From assembly GCA_027452125.1 (NCBI GenBank), contig DAIDGZ010000035.1, positions 1-37,813 of the forward strand: 37,813 bases of DNA, written 5' to 3'. This DNA is from Acidobacteriaceae bacterium (GTDB taxonomy: Bacteria > Acidobacteriota > Terriglobia > Terriglobales > Acidobacteriaceae). Under the pieces are notes generated by a model. That model saw only the letters and a program-made list of their open reading frames with translations, searched no databases and was not told the DNA's origin. How positions within the stretch are numbered: the first letter of the stretch is position 1; every line of letters begins with the position of its first letter. Shown one piece after another: positions 27,678 through 37,546 of this stretch. The position numbers and the translations under genes were made by a program.

Positions 27678-29081
27678 CTACGCCTGCTGCCCGGCAAGTC
27701 GCCAGGAGTCCAGCCGGACCAGCTCTCCTCCATCGCCGCGCAATACAAACGCCAGATCAAGCTCCGCAGCCGTTGATCTCAGGGGCACCTCAAGCTCGGC
27801 ATAGTGGTTCCAGTCTCCTGTGGATGGAATCGCAGCATGACCCAGCAGCTTCCCGCTGGCGTTCGTTTCGCGAATCTCCACTTTTCCCTTCCCCCCTCCA
27901 CCATTCGAGTAGCGCACAAGAAGCTTCGCGCGCACGGGCACATTCCGCACCTTCGGATAGACCAGAAGGCTCCGGTCCGTCAGGCCGCGCACTTCAAACC
28001 CGCCGCCCCTGCGCTCCTTCACCTCCCCGCCCTCGATCCGGAAAAAATCCTCTGCCTGGATAGGGCCGGCTGCCGCATCGTACTGTCCCACACCCAGGCT
28101 GCTGATCAGGATCGGCGCCATCTCCCCGTTGTCGCGATAGTGCAGATAAGACAGGATGGAGTTCCGGAAGTAGGGCGTGCTCCCCTTCTGGCTTCGATCG
28201 TTGCAGGCAAAATACCACTGCCCGTGCAACTGAAAGAAAGAACCATGCCGGTCGCGATAGATGTTTGTGGTCTGAAAATCGGCGGCGGTCGTCTCCGGCG
28301 TCACAATCGATCCCTTGTACGTGTACGGACCGTATGGGTTGTCGGCCATCGCGTAGAAGCAGCCCCAGGACAGGTAGTAGATGCCATTCCGCTTGTGCAG
28401 AAATGGCTTGTCGTCCGTCTTGCCCTCGCCATAGGGGCCGGCCTTGTGATCCAGCTTGATCAGGCGCGGTGCTTCCGCCAGTGAGATCATGTCGTCGTTC
28501 AGACGGGCAATGTAGTAGTCCCATGTGCCGAAGACAATGTAGTTTGAGCCGTCATCGTCCATCAGAATGCCGGGATCCCGTTCCTCTACCGGCGTGAGTC
28601 CCTCGGCGATCAGCGGCTTGCCCAGAGGATCATGCCACGGACCGGCAGGTGTAGGCCCTTCGACAACCCCTATCTGCTTCGGGCCGGCGGAAAAATAAAA
28701 ATAGTACTTCCCCGCGCGCGTGGCTGCGTCCGTCGCCCAGCATTCGGTGAAGGGGCTGCGCAGAAACGTCTGTTGCGGCTCAAGGATGCTTACCTGTTCC
28801 CAATGCACCAGGTCATCACTGTGCCATACCCACCAGTTGTCCATGCGAAAGTGGGTGCTCTGCGGCGAATAATCGTGCGTCGCATACAGATAGACGCGAC
28901 CATCAAACACTCGCACCTGAGGATCGCAAAGGCCACGGCCGGGCACAAACGGATTGCCCCTGACCGCTCGCTGGCGATCCGTCTCTTGCGGCAGCGCTGA
29001 CCACCCCTGCCGCTGTGCACATACGCCAAGGGCAGTTGCCAGCCCGCCCTTCACAAAGTCTCTGCGTGGAAATGCGCTCAT
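27678..29081 (-). CDS. GH43-like glycosidase with C-terminal CBM-like domain, Tat signal
   Basis: MSAFPRRDFVKGGLATALGV; CDPQVRVFDGRVYLYATHDYS; ERDPGILMDDDGSNYIVFGTWDYYIARLNDD; C-terminal IQAEDFFRIEGGEVKERRGGGFEVRGLTD. Confidence 0.78.
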   Translation of the reverse strand: MSAFPRRDFVKGGLATALGVCAQRQGWSALPQETDRQRAVRGNPFVPGRGLCDPQVRVFDGRVYLYATHDYSPQSTHFRMDNWWVWHSDDLVHWEQVSILEPQQTFLRSPFTECWATDAATRAGKYYFYFSAGPKQIGVVEGPTPAGPWHDPLGKPLIAEGLTPVEERDPGILMDDDGSNYIVFGTWDYYIARLNDDMISLAEAPRLIKLDHKAGPYGEGKTDDKPFLHKRNGIYYLSWGCFYAMADNPYGPYTYKGSIVTPETTAADFQTTNIYRDRHGSFFQLHGQWYFACNDRSQKGSTPYFRNSILSYLHYRDNGEMAPILISSLGVGQYDAAAGPIQAEDFFRIEGGEVKERRGGGFEVRGLTDRSLLVYPKVRNVPVRAKLLVRYSNGGGGKGKVEIRETNASGKLLGHAAIPSTGDWNHYAELEVPLRSTAAELDLAFVLRGDGGELVRLDSWRLAGQQA

Positions 29082-29315
29082 CGATGCGGACCTCGTCGTC
29101 ATCGTCCATCTTAAGCACACTGCGCACTTGTTCCAACCAGAAAAATTCACTGGAGAAACATATTCTCGGACGGAAACAAGCTCCAGCGAGGCTCACGATC
29201 CAACCTGCACTACGGCTCTGCTATGATGTTGCGGCGAAAAAGCCTGCGACAGATTGTGCCGCGATTTGCAAACGGCATGGAATGCAGCATGAGCTGACCT
29301 TATTTTGGAGGAATC

Positions 29316-31481
29316 ATGATATCGATAGCGCGTCTCTGCGCCGCCGCCGTACTACTGCTGGAAGCGGCATCCCCGTCCATGGCGCACAGCCAGCCCTCTA
29401 CGCCCCCCCAGCAGCTTACGCAGGCCGTCATCTCCCAGCATGAAGCCAATGTTCTCAACGCGCTCGATCTCAGCCGTCCCAGCCTGGCCGCCGTAGCCAC
29501 CGCCTGGCGTCAGCACGACACCGCCTCTGCCGTTCACGCCCTCGCCAGCTACCTGCGCACCCGCGGTTCCGTTCAATGGGGACCGGCCACCGATCCCAGC
29601 GCTCCCCTTGTCTTCACGGAGCACGAGCGCTCCCTGGCCAACCAGGCCCTTGAAGGCCGCTTGCAGGGCGGCCAGACGCCCTACTTCTACACCTTCCCCA
29701 ACGCCAACATCGACTGGCACTACAACGCCACCCTCCACATGCCCGGCGTCGCTCCGGACAACGAGTGGCAATGGCAGTTGAACCGGATGGGCATCTGGAA
29801 CGACCTCGGCCTCGCCTACAAGGTCACGCACGATGAGCGCTACGCCCGCGCCTTTGACCACGAGATGATCTCCTGGATCGCCCAGTGTCCCGTGCCCGAG
29901 CACGCCGACAATGATCCCGGCTCCGCCTGGCGCACCATCGAGGCGGGCATCCGCATGGGCGGCTCCTGGCCCCAGGCCTTCTACGCCTTCCGCGCCTCGC
30001 CCAGCGTCAGCGATACCGATCTTGTGCTGTTCGTCGGCGCCTTCCTCGATCATGGCCGCTACCTGATGCGCAATCACACGCACCTCAACTGGCTCACCAT
30101 GGAGATGAGCGGCCTCTACGCCGTCGGCGCGCTCTTCCCCGAGTTCAAGCAGGCCGCATCCTGGCGCAATCTCGGCGCCAATACTCTCGCCGAACAGGCT
30201 CGCGAACAATTCCTGCCCGACGGAGCGCAGGTCGAGCTCTCCACCGAATACATCAACGTCGCCCTCGGCAACATCCTCAAGATTCCCGAAATCGCGCGCT
30301 GGACCGGCCGCACGGCAGAGTTGCCCGCCGGCTACACCATCCCTCTGGAAAAGGGCTACCAGTACCAGCTCAGCATCATGGCCCCTGACCGCTACAACCC
30401 CAAGTACAACAATGGCCTGCCCCAGTACCTGCCCCGCGTCTTCCAGATGGCCGTTGAAAACTTCCCCAATCGCGAAGACTTCGAGTGGGTCGTCAGCGAC
30501 GGCGCGCAGGGCCATCCCCCCGCCTTCACCTCGGCCTATCTCAACCGCGCCGGCGAGGCCGCCATGCGCACCGGCTGGGGCCGCGATGCCAACTACGTCG
30601 GCTTCCGCCTCGGCCCGCTGGGCATGGGCCATCAGCACCAGTCCAAGCTCGATGTGGTGATGTGGGCCTACGGCCGCCCCATCGTCTTCAACACCGGCGG
30701 CGGCAGCTACGAGCACAGCAAGTGGCGCGACTACGCCACCTCATCGTTTGGCGCAAGCTGCATGAGCATCGACGGCCTGGGACAGAATCGCCCTACGCGC
30801 TCCAGCGATCCCTGGCACGATCCTGACCTCATCAGTCAGGGCCCCATCGACGCCCACTGGCAAACCAGCAGCGTCTTCGACTTTGCCTCTGGCGAGTACA
30901 ACGAGGGCTACGGACCACAGCGCCTGCGCCCCGCCTCGCTCCAGCGCGACGTCCTCTTCCTCAAACCCAATATCGTGGTCATTGCCGACCGCGTGCACCC
31001 CAGCGACACTCAGCCGCACACCTACGAGGATCGCTGGCAGCTCCAGACGACGCACTGGCAAATTGATGCGGCCACACACGCGCTGGAGACCGACGACGAA
31101 GGTCTGCCCAACATGATCGTCGTGCCGCTGCTGAGCAAAGATCTGAACGTCCGCGCCGTCACCGCCCAGCAGACGCCGGAACTGCTCGGCTGGGATGTAC
31201 GCAAGGACATGGACCCGCAGAACGTCCCCTCCACCACGCTGCTCCATACCCTCAAGGCATCGGGACCGCAGCTCATGCTCACCCTTTTCCTGCCGCTCAA
31301 GCCCGGTGAGTTTAGCCCCGTCACCCGCGTTACGCCCGGCGCAGATGGTCGCTCGGCCACTGTCACCTTCAGCGATGGGCGCACCTTCCTCATCGCCGCT
31401 CCAGGTGAACGCGGCGTCACCGTCAAGGAGACTTTGGCAAGCGGCAAGCCGGGCCGCTCCGTCCAGGCCGGGCTCGAGTAA
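29316..31481 (+). CDS. Heparinase II/III-like polysaccharide lyase (copy 1)
   Basis: SAWRTIEAGIRMGGSWPQAFYAF; LNWLTMEMSGLYAVGALFPEF; LSTEYINVALGNILKIPEIARWTGR; LGPLGMGHQHQSKLDVVMWAYGRPIVFNTGGGSYEHSKWRDYA. Confidence 0.78.
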   Translation: MISIARLCAAAVLLLEAASPSMAHSQPSTPPQQLTQAVISQHEANVLNALDLSRPSLAAVATAWRQHDTASAVHALASYLRTRGSVQWGPATDPSAPLVFTEHERSLANQALEGRLQGGQTPYFYTFPNANIDWHYNATLHMPGVAPDNEWQWQLNRMGIWNDLGLAYKVTHDERYARAFDHEMISWIAQCPVPEHADNDPGSAWRTIEAGIRMGGSWPQAFYAFRASPSVSDTDLVLFVGAFLDHGRYLMRNHTHLNWLTMEMSGLYAVGALFPEFKQAASWRNLGANTLAEQAREQFLPDGAQVELSTEYINVALGNILKIPEIARWTGRTAELPAGYTIPLEKGYQYQLSIMAPDRYNPKYNNGLPQYLPRVFQMAVENFPNREDFEWVVSDGAQGHPPAFTSAYLNRAGEAAMRTGWGRDANYVGFRLGPLGMGHQHQSKLDVVMWAYGRPIVFNTGGGSYEHSKWRDYATSSFGASCMSIDGLGQNRPTRSSDPWHDPDLISQGPIDAHWQTSSVFDFASGEYNEGYGPQRLRPASLQRDVLFLKPNIVVIADRVHPSDTQPHTYEDRWQLQTTHWQIDAATHALETDDEGLPNMIVVPLLSKDLNVRAVTAQQTPELLGWDVRKDMDPQNVPSTTLLHTLKASGPQLMLTLFLPLKPGEFSPVTRVTPGADGRSATVTFSDGRTFLIAAPGERGVTVKETLASGKPGRSVQAGLE

Positions 31482-31508
31482 ACAGCAGCACCGGTCAATC
31501 ATCGAACG

Positions 31509-31546
31509 CGAGGCTGCTTCGTTTGATGGAGCAGCCTCGCTCTTTT
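31509..31546 (+). terminator. Intrinsic terminator between lyase paralogs
   Basis: CGAGGCTGCT/AGCAGCCTCG perfect 10-bp stem (31509-31539) followed by CTCTTTT. Confidence 0.75.
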
Positions 31547-31596
31547 CCGGCGCATGCTGATGCTGTTCAAAACCAGAACCACATGCAGGAGGAAAG

Positions 31597-33768
31597 ATGA
31601 TGTCGATTGCATTCAGATGCGCGGTTGCGGGAATCTTCCTGGGAGCAGTTAGTCCGCTGATGGCGCAAAGCCCGCAAAGCGCTGTGCCGCCGCAGCAACT
31701 GACGCCGGCGCAGATCCGCCAGCATGAAGCCGATGTTCTCGATGCGCTTGATCTGAGCCGTCCTGCTCTGGCCCAGGTGGCTGTGGCATGGAAGCGCAAG
31801 GATGAGGTCGCAGCCGTCAAGGCGCTGGCTGCCTATCTGCGCGCGCGCCAGTCGGTGCAGTGGGGCCCGGCCACCGATTCCAGCCAGTCTCTGACGTTGT
31901 CGCCGCGCGAAAAACAGGTTGCCGATGAAGCGGTGGAAGGCAGGCTCGCTGGAGGAGGAAATCCCTACACACATCAATTCCCCAGGGGCGCAATGGACTG
32001 GCACTATAACGCCACCTATCACACCCCGGGAATGGCGCCGGACGATGAGTGGCAATGGCAGATGAATCGCATGTCGTTTTGGTACGACCTGGGCAATGTC
32101 TACCGCGCAACGGGCAACGAGCGCTACGCCGATGCGTTTGTACACGAAATGCGCTCCTGGGTGGCGCAATGCCCCGTGCCTGACCATGCAGCCAATACGC
32201 CTGACTCGGCATGGCGCACCATCGAGGCGGGCATCCGCATGGGCGGTGCCTGGCCTGATGCCTTCTTTGCCTTCCGGCGTTCGCCCACGATGACCGATGA
32301 CGACCTTCTCGTCTTCATGGATGCGTTTCTGGATCACGCGCGCTATCTGCGCACCTTCCACACCCGCTTGAACTGGTTCACGATGGAGATGAGCGGCCTG
32401 TATGCGGTGGGCGCCCTCTTCCCCGAGTTCAAGGAAGCCTCCAACTGGAGAAACGATGCGGCAAACGCGCTGGCCGAGGAGGCTCGCAAACAGATCCTCA
32501 GCGACGGCGCGCAGGCCGAGCTTTCAACCGGCTATCAGAACGTCGCTCTCGGCAACATCCTCAAGATCGCCGAGATCGCGCGATGGACAGGCCGCACAGC
32601 GGAACTGCCGGCCACCTACTCGGCGCCGCTGGAAAAAGGCTACGAGTGGCAGATGAACATCATGACGCCGGACCGCACTACTCCCCGCATCAACGACTCC
32701 GGCCGCACCTACCTGCCCACGCTCTTCACGCAGATGGCAGTCGTCAACTTCCCCAGGCGTTGGGACTTCAAGTGGGTCGCAAGCGATGGAGCCGCGGGAA
32801 GCAAACCCGACTACACCTCGATCTTTCTTAACCGCTCGGGTCTGGCTATCATGCGTTCCGGCTGGAGCCGTTCAGACAACTACCTCATGTTTCGCCTGGG
32901 ACCGCTGGGCATGGGCCACATGCACCAGGACAAACTCGGCGTGATCGTCTATCCCTACGGGCGCGACATGATCTTCGACAGCGGCGGCGGCAGCTACGAG
33001 CACAGCAAGTGGAGACAGTGGGCCGTTTCAACCTATTCGCATAACTGTGTGATCGTCGACGGCATGGCGCAAAACCGAGCCACCACCTCACCCGACGCCT
33101 GGCACGACTCTGATCTCGTCAGTCAGGGGCCAATCGACGGCCATTGGCAAACAAACAATGTCTTCGACTTCGCATCGGGCGACTACAACGAAGGCTACGG
33201 CCCGCAGCGCCTTCGCCCCGCAGCGCAACAGCGTGACGTGCTCTTTCTTAAACCCGATATCTACGTCATCGCCGACCGCATGCGCCCCAACGATGACAAG
33301 CCTCACGCCTATCAGGCGCGGTGGCAACTGTTGACAACCAACACGAGACTCGACAAGACCAGCCATGCGCTGACGACTGCCGACCCTGGCCAGGCCAATG
33401 CAGCCATCGTTCCGCTGTTGAGCAAGGGGCTCGATGTGCAGGCCGTGTCAGCGCAGGAGTCGCCTGAGATCCTGGGCTGGAACATCCGTGTCTATGACAA
33501 TCCGCGCCGTGTTCCCGCCACCACACTGCTGCACACGCAAACAGGCACGGGGCCCAAGCTCCTGCTTACTATGATCGTCCCGCTCAAGCCAGGGCAGGCC
33601 AGCCCCGTGGCATCCGTGACACCCGGGGTAGACGGCCGTTCGGCAACCGTGACGTACACAGACGGGTGCCGCTTCTTCATCTCCGCGCCGGGCGAGCGCG
33701 GCATCACGGTCAAGGAGACACTGGCCAACGGCAAGCCGGGGCGCACCGCCGTAGCCGGTGTTGATTAA
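31597..33768 (+). CDS. Heparinase II/III-like polysaccharide lyase (copy 2, tandem paralog)
   Basis: Collinear with copy 1 throughout; SAWRTIEAGIRMGGAWPDAFFAFRR; LNWFTMEMSGLYAVGALFPEF; LGPLGMGHMHQDKLGVIVYPYGRDMIFDSGGGSYEHSKWRQWA. Confidence 0.78.
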   Translation: MMSIAFRCAVAGIFLGAVSPLMAQSPQSAVPPQQLTPAQIRQHEADVLDALDLSRPALAQVAVAWKRKDEVAAVKALAAYLRARQSVQWGPATDSSQSLTLSPREKQVADEAVEGRLAGGGNPYTHQFPRGAMDWHYNATYHTPGMAPDDEWQWQMNRMSFWYDLGNVYRATGNERYADAFVHEMRSWVAQCPVPDHAANTPDSAWRTIEAGIRMGGAWPDAFFAFRRSPTMTDDDLLVFMDAFLDHARYLRTFHTRLNWFTMEMSGLYAVGALFPEFKEASNWRNDAANALAEEARKQILSDGAQAELSTGYQNVALGNILKIAEIARWTGRTAELPATYSAPLEKGYEWQMNIMTPDRTTPRINDSGRTYLPTLFTQMAVVNFPRRWDFKWVASDGAAGSKPDYTSIFLNRSGLAIMRSGWSRSDNYLMFRLGPLGMGHMHQDKLGVIVYPYGRDMIFDSGGGSYEHSKWRQWAVSTYSHNCVIVDGMAQNRATTSPDAWHDSDLVSQGPIDGHWQTNNVFDFASGDYNEGYGPQRLRPAAQQRDVLFLKPDIYVIADRMRPNDDKPHAYQARWQLLTTNTRLDKTSHALTTADPGQANAAIVPLLSKGLDVQAVSAQESPEILGWNIRVYDNPRRVPATTLLHTQTGTGPKLLLTMIVPLKPGQASPVASVTPGVDGRSATVTYTDGCRFFISAPGERGITVKETLANGKPGRTAVAGVD

Positions 33769-33783
33769 GCAGCCCCAGGCACA

Positions 33784-34614
33784 TCAGCAAGCAGGAGCGG
33801 CCGCATCCCCTGTCGCTGTGGCCGCTCCCGCTTGCAGGCAGCGCCACAGCGCGGCAAAGCTCTCCAGCGGCAGCGTCTCTGCACGCGCCTGCGCGTCAAT
33901 CTGCGCATGTGCCAGCGCCGCGGTCACCGTAGCCGGCGAATATCCTGCCGCGCGCAGATTATTGGCCAGCGTCTTGCGCTTTTGTGCAAAGGCCTGCCGC
34001 GCCAGCCGCAAAAAGCTCGCCTCCTCCACGTCCAGTTCCGCAAACCGCGGTGCAAATCGCCACCGGAACACGGTGGAGTGTACCTCCGGCGGCGGCGAAA
34101 ATGCTCCCGGTGGCAGAGTCATCAGCTTCTCCACCGGCCCATACATTTGCACGGTAACTGAGAGCAAACCATAATCGCGCGAGCCCGGCTCCGCGCACAC
34201 CCGGTCCGCCACCTCGCGCTGCACCATCAGTACCGCCAATTCCAAGGCCGCATGGTGTTCCGCCAGGTGCAACAGAATCGGCGAAGTGATGTAGTAGGGC
34301 AGGTTGCCGGCCACACGCAACCGTTCGCCCGTCGCGGCGGCTGCAGCCGTAAAGTCAAACTGCAACACATCCTGTTCCACCACCGTCAGCTTCTCTGCGG
34401 CAAACCGCACGCGCAGCAGCGTGGCCAGTTCGTGATCCACTTCGACAGCCGTCACATGCGCCGCCCGCGCCGTCAACGCATCTGTAATCGCGCCGTGCCC
34501 GGGACCAATCTCCAGCACAGTACGGCCGCTCAGGTCGCCCAGGGCCGCGGCAATGCGCGCAATCGCCTGCGCATCGCGCAGAAAGTTCTGTCCGAGTTTT
34601 GATTTCGCCGGCAT
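33784..34614 (-). CDS. rsmA: 16S rRNA dimethyladenosine transferase
   Basis: MPAKSKLGQNFLRDAQAIARIAAALGDLSGRTVLEIGPGHGAITDAL; VAGNLPYYITSPILLHLAEH. Confidence 0.95.
   Translation of the reverse strand: MPAKSKLGQNFLRDAQAIARIAAALGDLSGRTVLEIGPGHGAITDALTARAAHVTAVEVDHELATLLRVRFAAEKLTVVEQDVLQFDFTAAAAATGERLRVAGNLPYYITSPILLHLAEHHAALELAVLMVQREVADRVCAEPGSRDYGLLSVTVQMYGPVEKLMTLPPGAFSPPPEVHSTVFRWRFAPRFAELDVEEASFLRLARQAFAQKRKTLANNLRAAGYSPATVTAALAHAQIDAQARAETLPLESFAALWRCLQAGAATATGDAAAPAC
33787..33835. terminator. Long hairpin, likely bidirectional terminator, inside the 3' coding end of rsmA
   Basis: GCAAGC-a-GGAGCGGCC ... GGCCGCTCC-c-GCTTGC (15 paired bases). Confidence 0.45.
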
Positions 34615-34774
34615 TTGTCTCTTCGATGGTAGAGGAAGAAGCGTGCCGCAGCCTATCTTCAACCTGGTTCGGCACAATCGAACCCGACAGGACAAGACCA
34701 AATGATAAGGATTACAATTGCTTCGCTAGCCTGAATCCTGCCTGCCGCACTTTGAAGATTCTCGGAGGAGTTGT

Positions 34775-36307
34775 ATGAGTTTACCGTCAAGACGATCGTT
34801 CCTGAAGACCGGCGCTGCCGCCTGCGCCACTGCCGCTCTACACAACCAGATGGTCATGCGCGCTCTTGCCGAGTCCGGCTCTGCAAGCAAGCCCAACATT
34901 GTCTTTATCCTCTCTGACGATGTGGGCTATGGCGACATCGGCTGCTACGGCGCCAAACTTCCCCGCACGCCTCATATCGATGGACTCGCCGCCCGCGGCC
35001 GCCGCTTTACCGATGCGCACGCCGTAGCCTCGGTCTGCACGCCCTCGCGCTACTCCGTTCTCTCCGGCATGTATGCCTGGCGGCGCCCCGACACCGGCAT
35101 CCTCCCCGGCGATGCGGATCTGCTCTTCGCCGACAACCAGGTAACCCTGCCCCGGCTGCTGCAACAGGCCGGCTACAAAACCGGCTGCGTCGGCAAATGG
35201 CACATGGGCCTGGGACGCGGCGAGATCGACTGGAATAAAAAGATCGTTCCCGGCGCCAACGAGGTCGGCTTCGACTACTCCTTCATCATCCCTGCCACTG
35301 CAGATCGCGTGCCCTGCGTCTACGTTGAAAATGGCATGGTGGTCGGTTTCGACCCGAAAGACCCGATCCAGATCTCCTACAAGAAGCTCGTCGGCGACGA
35401 CCCCACCGGTCGCGACGAGCCGTACCTGCTCAAGATGAAACCCAGCCACGGCCACGACGACACCATCGTCGATGGCGTCAGCCGCATCGGCTACATGACC
35501 GGCGGCAACAGCGCGCGCTGGGTCGATGAGGAGATGGCGCCCACCCTCGCCAAAAAGGCTACCGACTTCATTGAAGCCAACAGCAGCCATCCCTTCTTCC
35601 TCTACTTCACACCCAGTGACATCCACGTGCCGCGCATGCCCAACGAGCGCTTCGCTCACCACAGCCTGTGCGGGGTGCGTTGTGACGCGCTTGAGCAGCT
35701 CGACTGGACCGTGGGGCAGGTTCTTGCCGCGCTGCAAAAACACAAGCTCATGGACAACACCCTCATCATCTTTACCAGCGACAACGGCCCCGTGGTAGAC
35801 GATGGCTACGCCGACGGCTCCGTTGAGCAATTGAACGGCCACACACCCGCAGGCCAGTTGCGCGGCGGCAAATACACGCTCTACGAGGGCGGAACCCGCG
35901 TCCCCTTCATCACCTATTGGCGCGGCCACGTGCAGCAGGGCGTCTCCAATGCGCTCATCAGCCATGTGGATATGCTGGCCTCACTCACCAGCCTCGCCGG
36001 TGTTGCCGTCCCGCATCCGGACTCCTTTGACAGCGAAAATGTCCTGCCGGCGATGCTCGGTGCCGCAGATCATGCGCGCACAACCGTCGTCGAATCGGAC
36101 GGGGTTCAGCGCACCGCTCTGCGGGATGGCCGCTGGAAGCTGATCGACATGACGCGGCCCGGCGCAGAAAAGCGCGGCAAACAGCCTCAACTCGAGCTCT
36201 ATGATCTCGTCACCGATCCAGGCGAGACCACAGATGTCGCCTCACAACATGCTGAGGTGGTGAAGCAGCTCATGACCAAACTCACCGCGATCCGCAACAA
36301 AAGCTGA
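34775..36307 (+). CDS. S1-family arylsulfatase, Tat-exported
   Basis: MSLPSRRSFLKTGAAACATAAL; NIVFILSDDVGYGDIGCYGAKLPRTPHIDGLAARG; formylglycine motif VCTPSRYSVLSG. Confidence 0.93.
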   Translation: MSLPSRRSFLKTGAAACATAALHNQMVMRALAESGSASKPNIVFILSDDVGYGDIGCYGAKLPRTPHIDGLAARGRRFTDAHAVASVCTPSRYSVLSGMYAWRRPDTGILPGDADLLFADNQVTLPRLLQQAGYKTGCVGKWHMGLGRGEIDWNKKIVPGANEVGFDYSFIIPATADRVPCVYVENGMVVGFDPKDPIQISYKKLVGDDPTGRDEPYLLKMKPSHGHDDTIVDGVSRIGYMTGGNSARWVDEEMAPTLAKKATDFIEANSSHPFFLYFTPSDIHVPRMPNERFAHHSLCGVRCDALEQLDWTVGQVLAALQKHKLMDNTLIIFTSDNGPVVDDGYADGSVEQLNGHTPAGQLRGGKYTLYEGGTRVPFITYWRGHVQQGVSNALISHVDMLASLTSLAGVAVPHPDSFDSENVLPAMLGAADHARTTVVESDGVQRTALRDGRWKLIDMTRPGAEKRGKQPQLELYDLVTDPGETTDVASQHAEVVKQLMTKLTAIRNKS

Positions 36308-36333
36308 TACTTGCTGAGCATCGGTTACCAAAC

Positions 36334-36370
36334 AGGAGCCGTGCGGACCGCCCTGGTTCGCACGGCTCCT
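36334..36370 (+). terminator. Hairpin terminator after sulfatase
   Basis: AGGAGCCGTGCG...CGCACGGCTCCT 12-bp perfect stem followed by TGCTTC. Confidence 0.65.
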
Positions 36371-36507
36371 TGCTTCATCCCGCGCACTTTGTTATCCTTC
36401 AATTGAAGCATGGTACGCGTTTCCCCAATGCGCTCTTGTTGTTGCCTGTCGAACATCTTCGACGGGTGTACCTGCTAGTCTCTGATCCCCTGCAAAATCG
36501 ATCAAGA

Positions 36508-36556
36508 AGACGCACCCGTAGCTGAACAAGCCGGGTCTGTCTGCACGCGCCGGCTT
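36508..36556 (+). promoter_or_regulatory. Structured leader upstream of cysD with two mutually exclusive hairpins
   Basis: AGAC-gc-ACCCG-ta-GCT-gaaca-AGC-CGGGT-ct-GTCT (36508-36542) overlaps AAGCCGG...CCGGCTT (36528-36556). Confidence 0.35.
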
Positions 36557-36588
36557 CAGCATCCCCACCCGAACACAGTGAGGTTTGT

Positions 36589-37545
36589 ATGCCGGTCGCC
36601 ACAAGCGAAACCAACTCATCATCGTCCCCCGCCATTGATCGCAGCCCGCAGCGCCTGAGCCATCTGCGCCTGCTGGAGGCGGAAAGCATTCATATCCTGC
36701 GCGAGGTTGCCTCCGAGTTCGAGCGCCCCGTCATGCTCTACTCCATCGGCAAGGACTCCGCTGTGATGCTGCGCCTGGCGCAGAAGGCCTTCTATCCCGG
36801 CCCCCTCCCCTTTCCGCTCCTGCACATCGACACCGGTTTCAAGTTTCGCGAGATGATTGAGTTCCGCGACAACATGGCCAAGTCCATCGGCGCCGAACTG
36901 CTGGTCTGGCGCAATGAGCAAGCCATCGCCGCCGGCACCAATCCCATCGCTCTTGACACCAAGCGCTGCTGCGGACTGCTCAAAACCCAGGCCCTGCTCG
37001 ACGGCCTGCGCTACTACAACTTCGACGCAGCCTTCGGCGGCGCCCGCCGCGACGAAGAGAAGTCGCGCGCCAAGGAGCGCATCTACTCCTTCCGCGACAA
37101 CGCCGGCCAGTGGGATCCTAAAAACCAGCGCCCCGAGCTGTGGAACCTCTACAACGCCCGCATCCATCCCGGTGAGAGCATCCGCGTCTTCCCGCTCTCC
37201 AACTGGACCGAGATGGACGTCTGGCAGTACATCCACGAGGAAAAGATTCCTGTCGTCGATCTCTACTTCGCCAAGGAGCGCCCCATGTACGTGCGCGGCG
37301 ATGTGCTGCTGCCTATCGAACAGAGCTTCGTGGCCCTGCCCGGCGAACAGCCGCAGATGGTCAAGTGCCGCGTGCGTTCGCTGGGTTGCAGCCCCTGCAC
37401 CGGAGCCATCCGCTCCGATGCCTCCACCATTCCCGACATCATCGCGGAGCTGATTTCATTCCGCTCCTCCGAGCGCGCCAATCGCGTCATCGACCACGAC
37501 CAGGAAGGCTCCATGGAGATCAAGAAGAGGGAGGGCTACTTCTAA
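36589..37545 (+). CDS. cysD: Sulfate adenylyltransferase subunit 2
   Basis: [87 protein letters not shown]. Confidence 0.96.
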   Translation: MPVATSETNSSSSPAIDRSPQRLSHLRLLEAESIHILREVASEFERPVMLYSIGKDSAVMLRLAQKAFYPGPLPFPLLHIDTGFKFREMIEFRDNMAKSIGAELLVWRNEQAIAAGTNPIALDTKRCCGLLKTQALLDGLRYYNFDAAFGGARRDEEKSRAKERIYSFRDNAGQWDPKNQRPELWNLYNARIHPGESIRVFPLSNWTEMDVWQYIHEEKIPVVDLYFAKERPMYVRGDVLLPIEQSFVALPGEQPQMVKCRVRSLGCSPCTGAIRSDASTIPDIIAELISFRSSERANRVIDHDQEGSMEIKKREGYF

Positions 37546-37546
37546 A

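Noticed and set aside
29352-30716. 454-aa minus-strand ORF opposite lyase copy 1
   Set aside because: Shadow ORF with biased composition and no recognisable motif.
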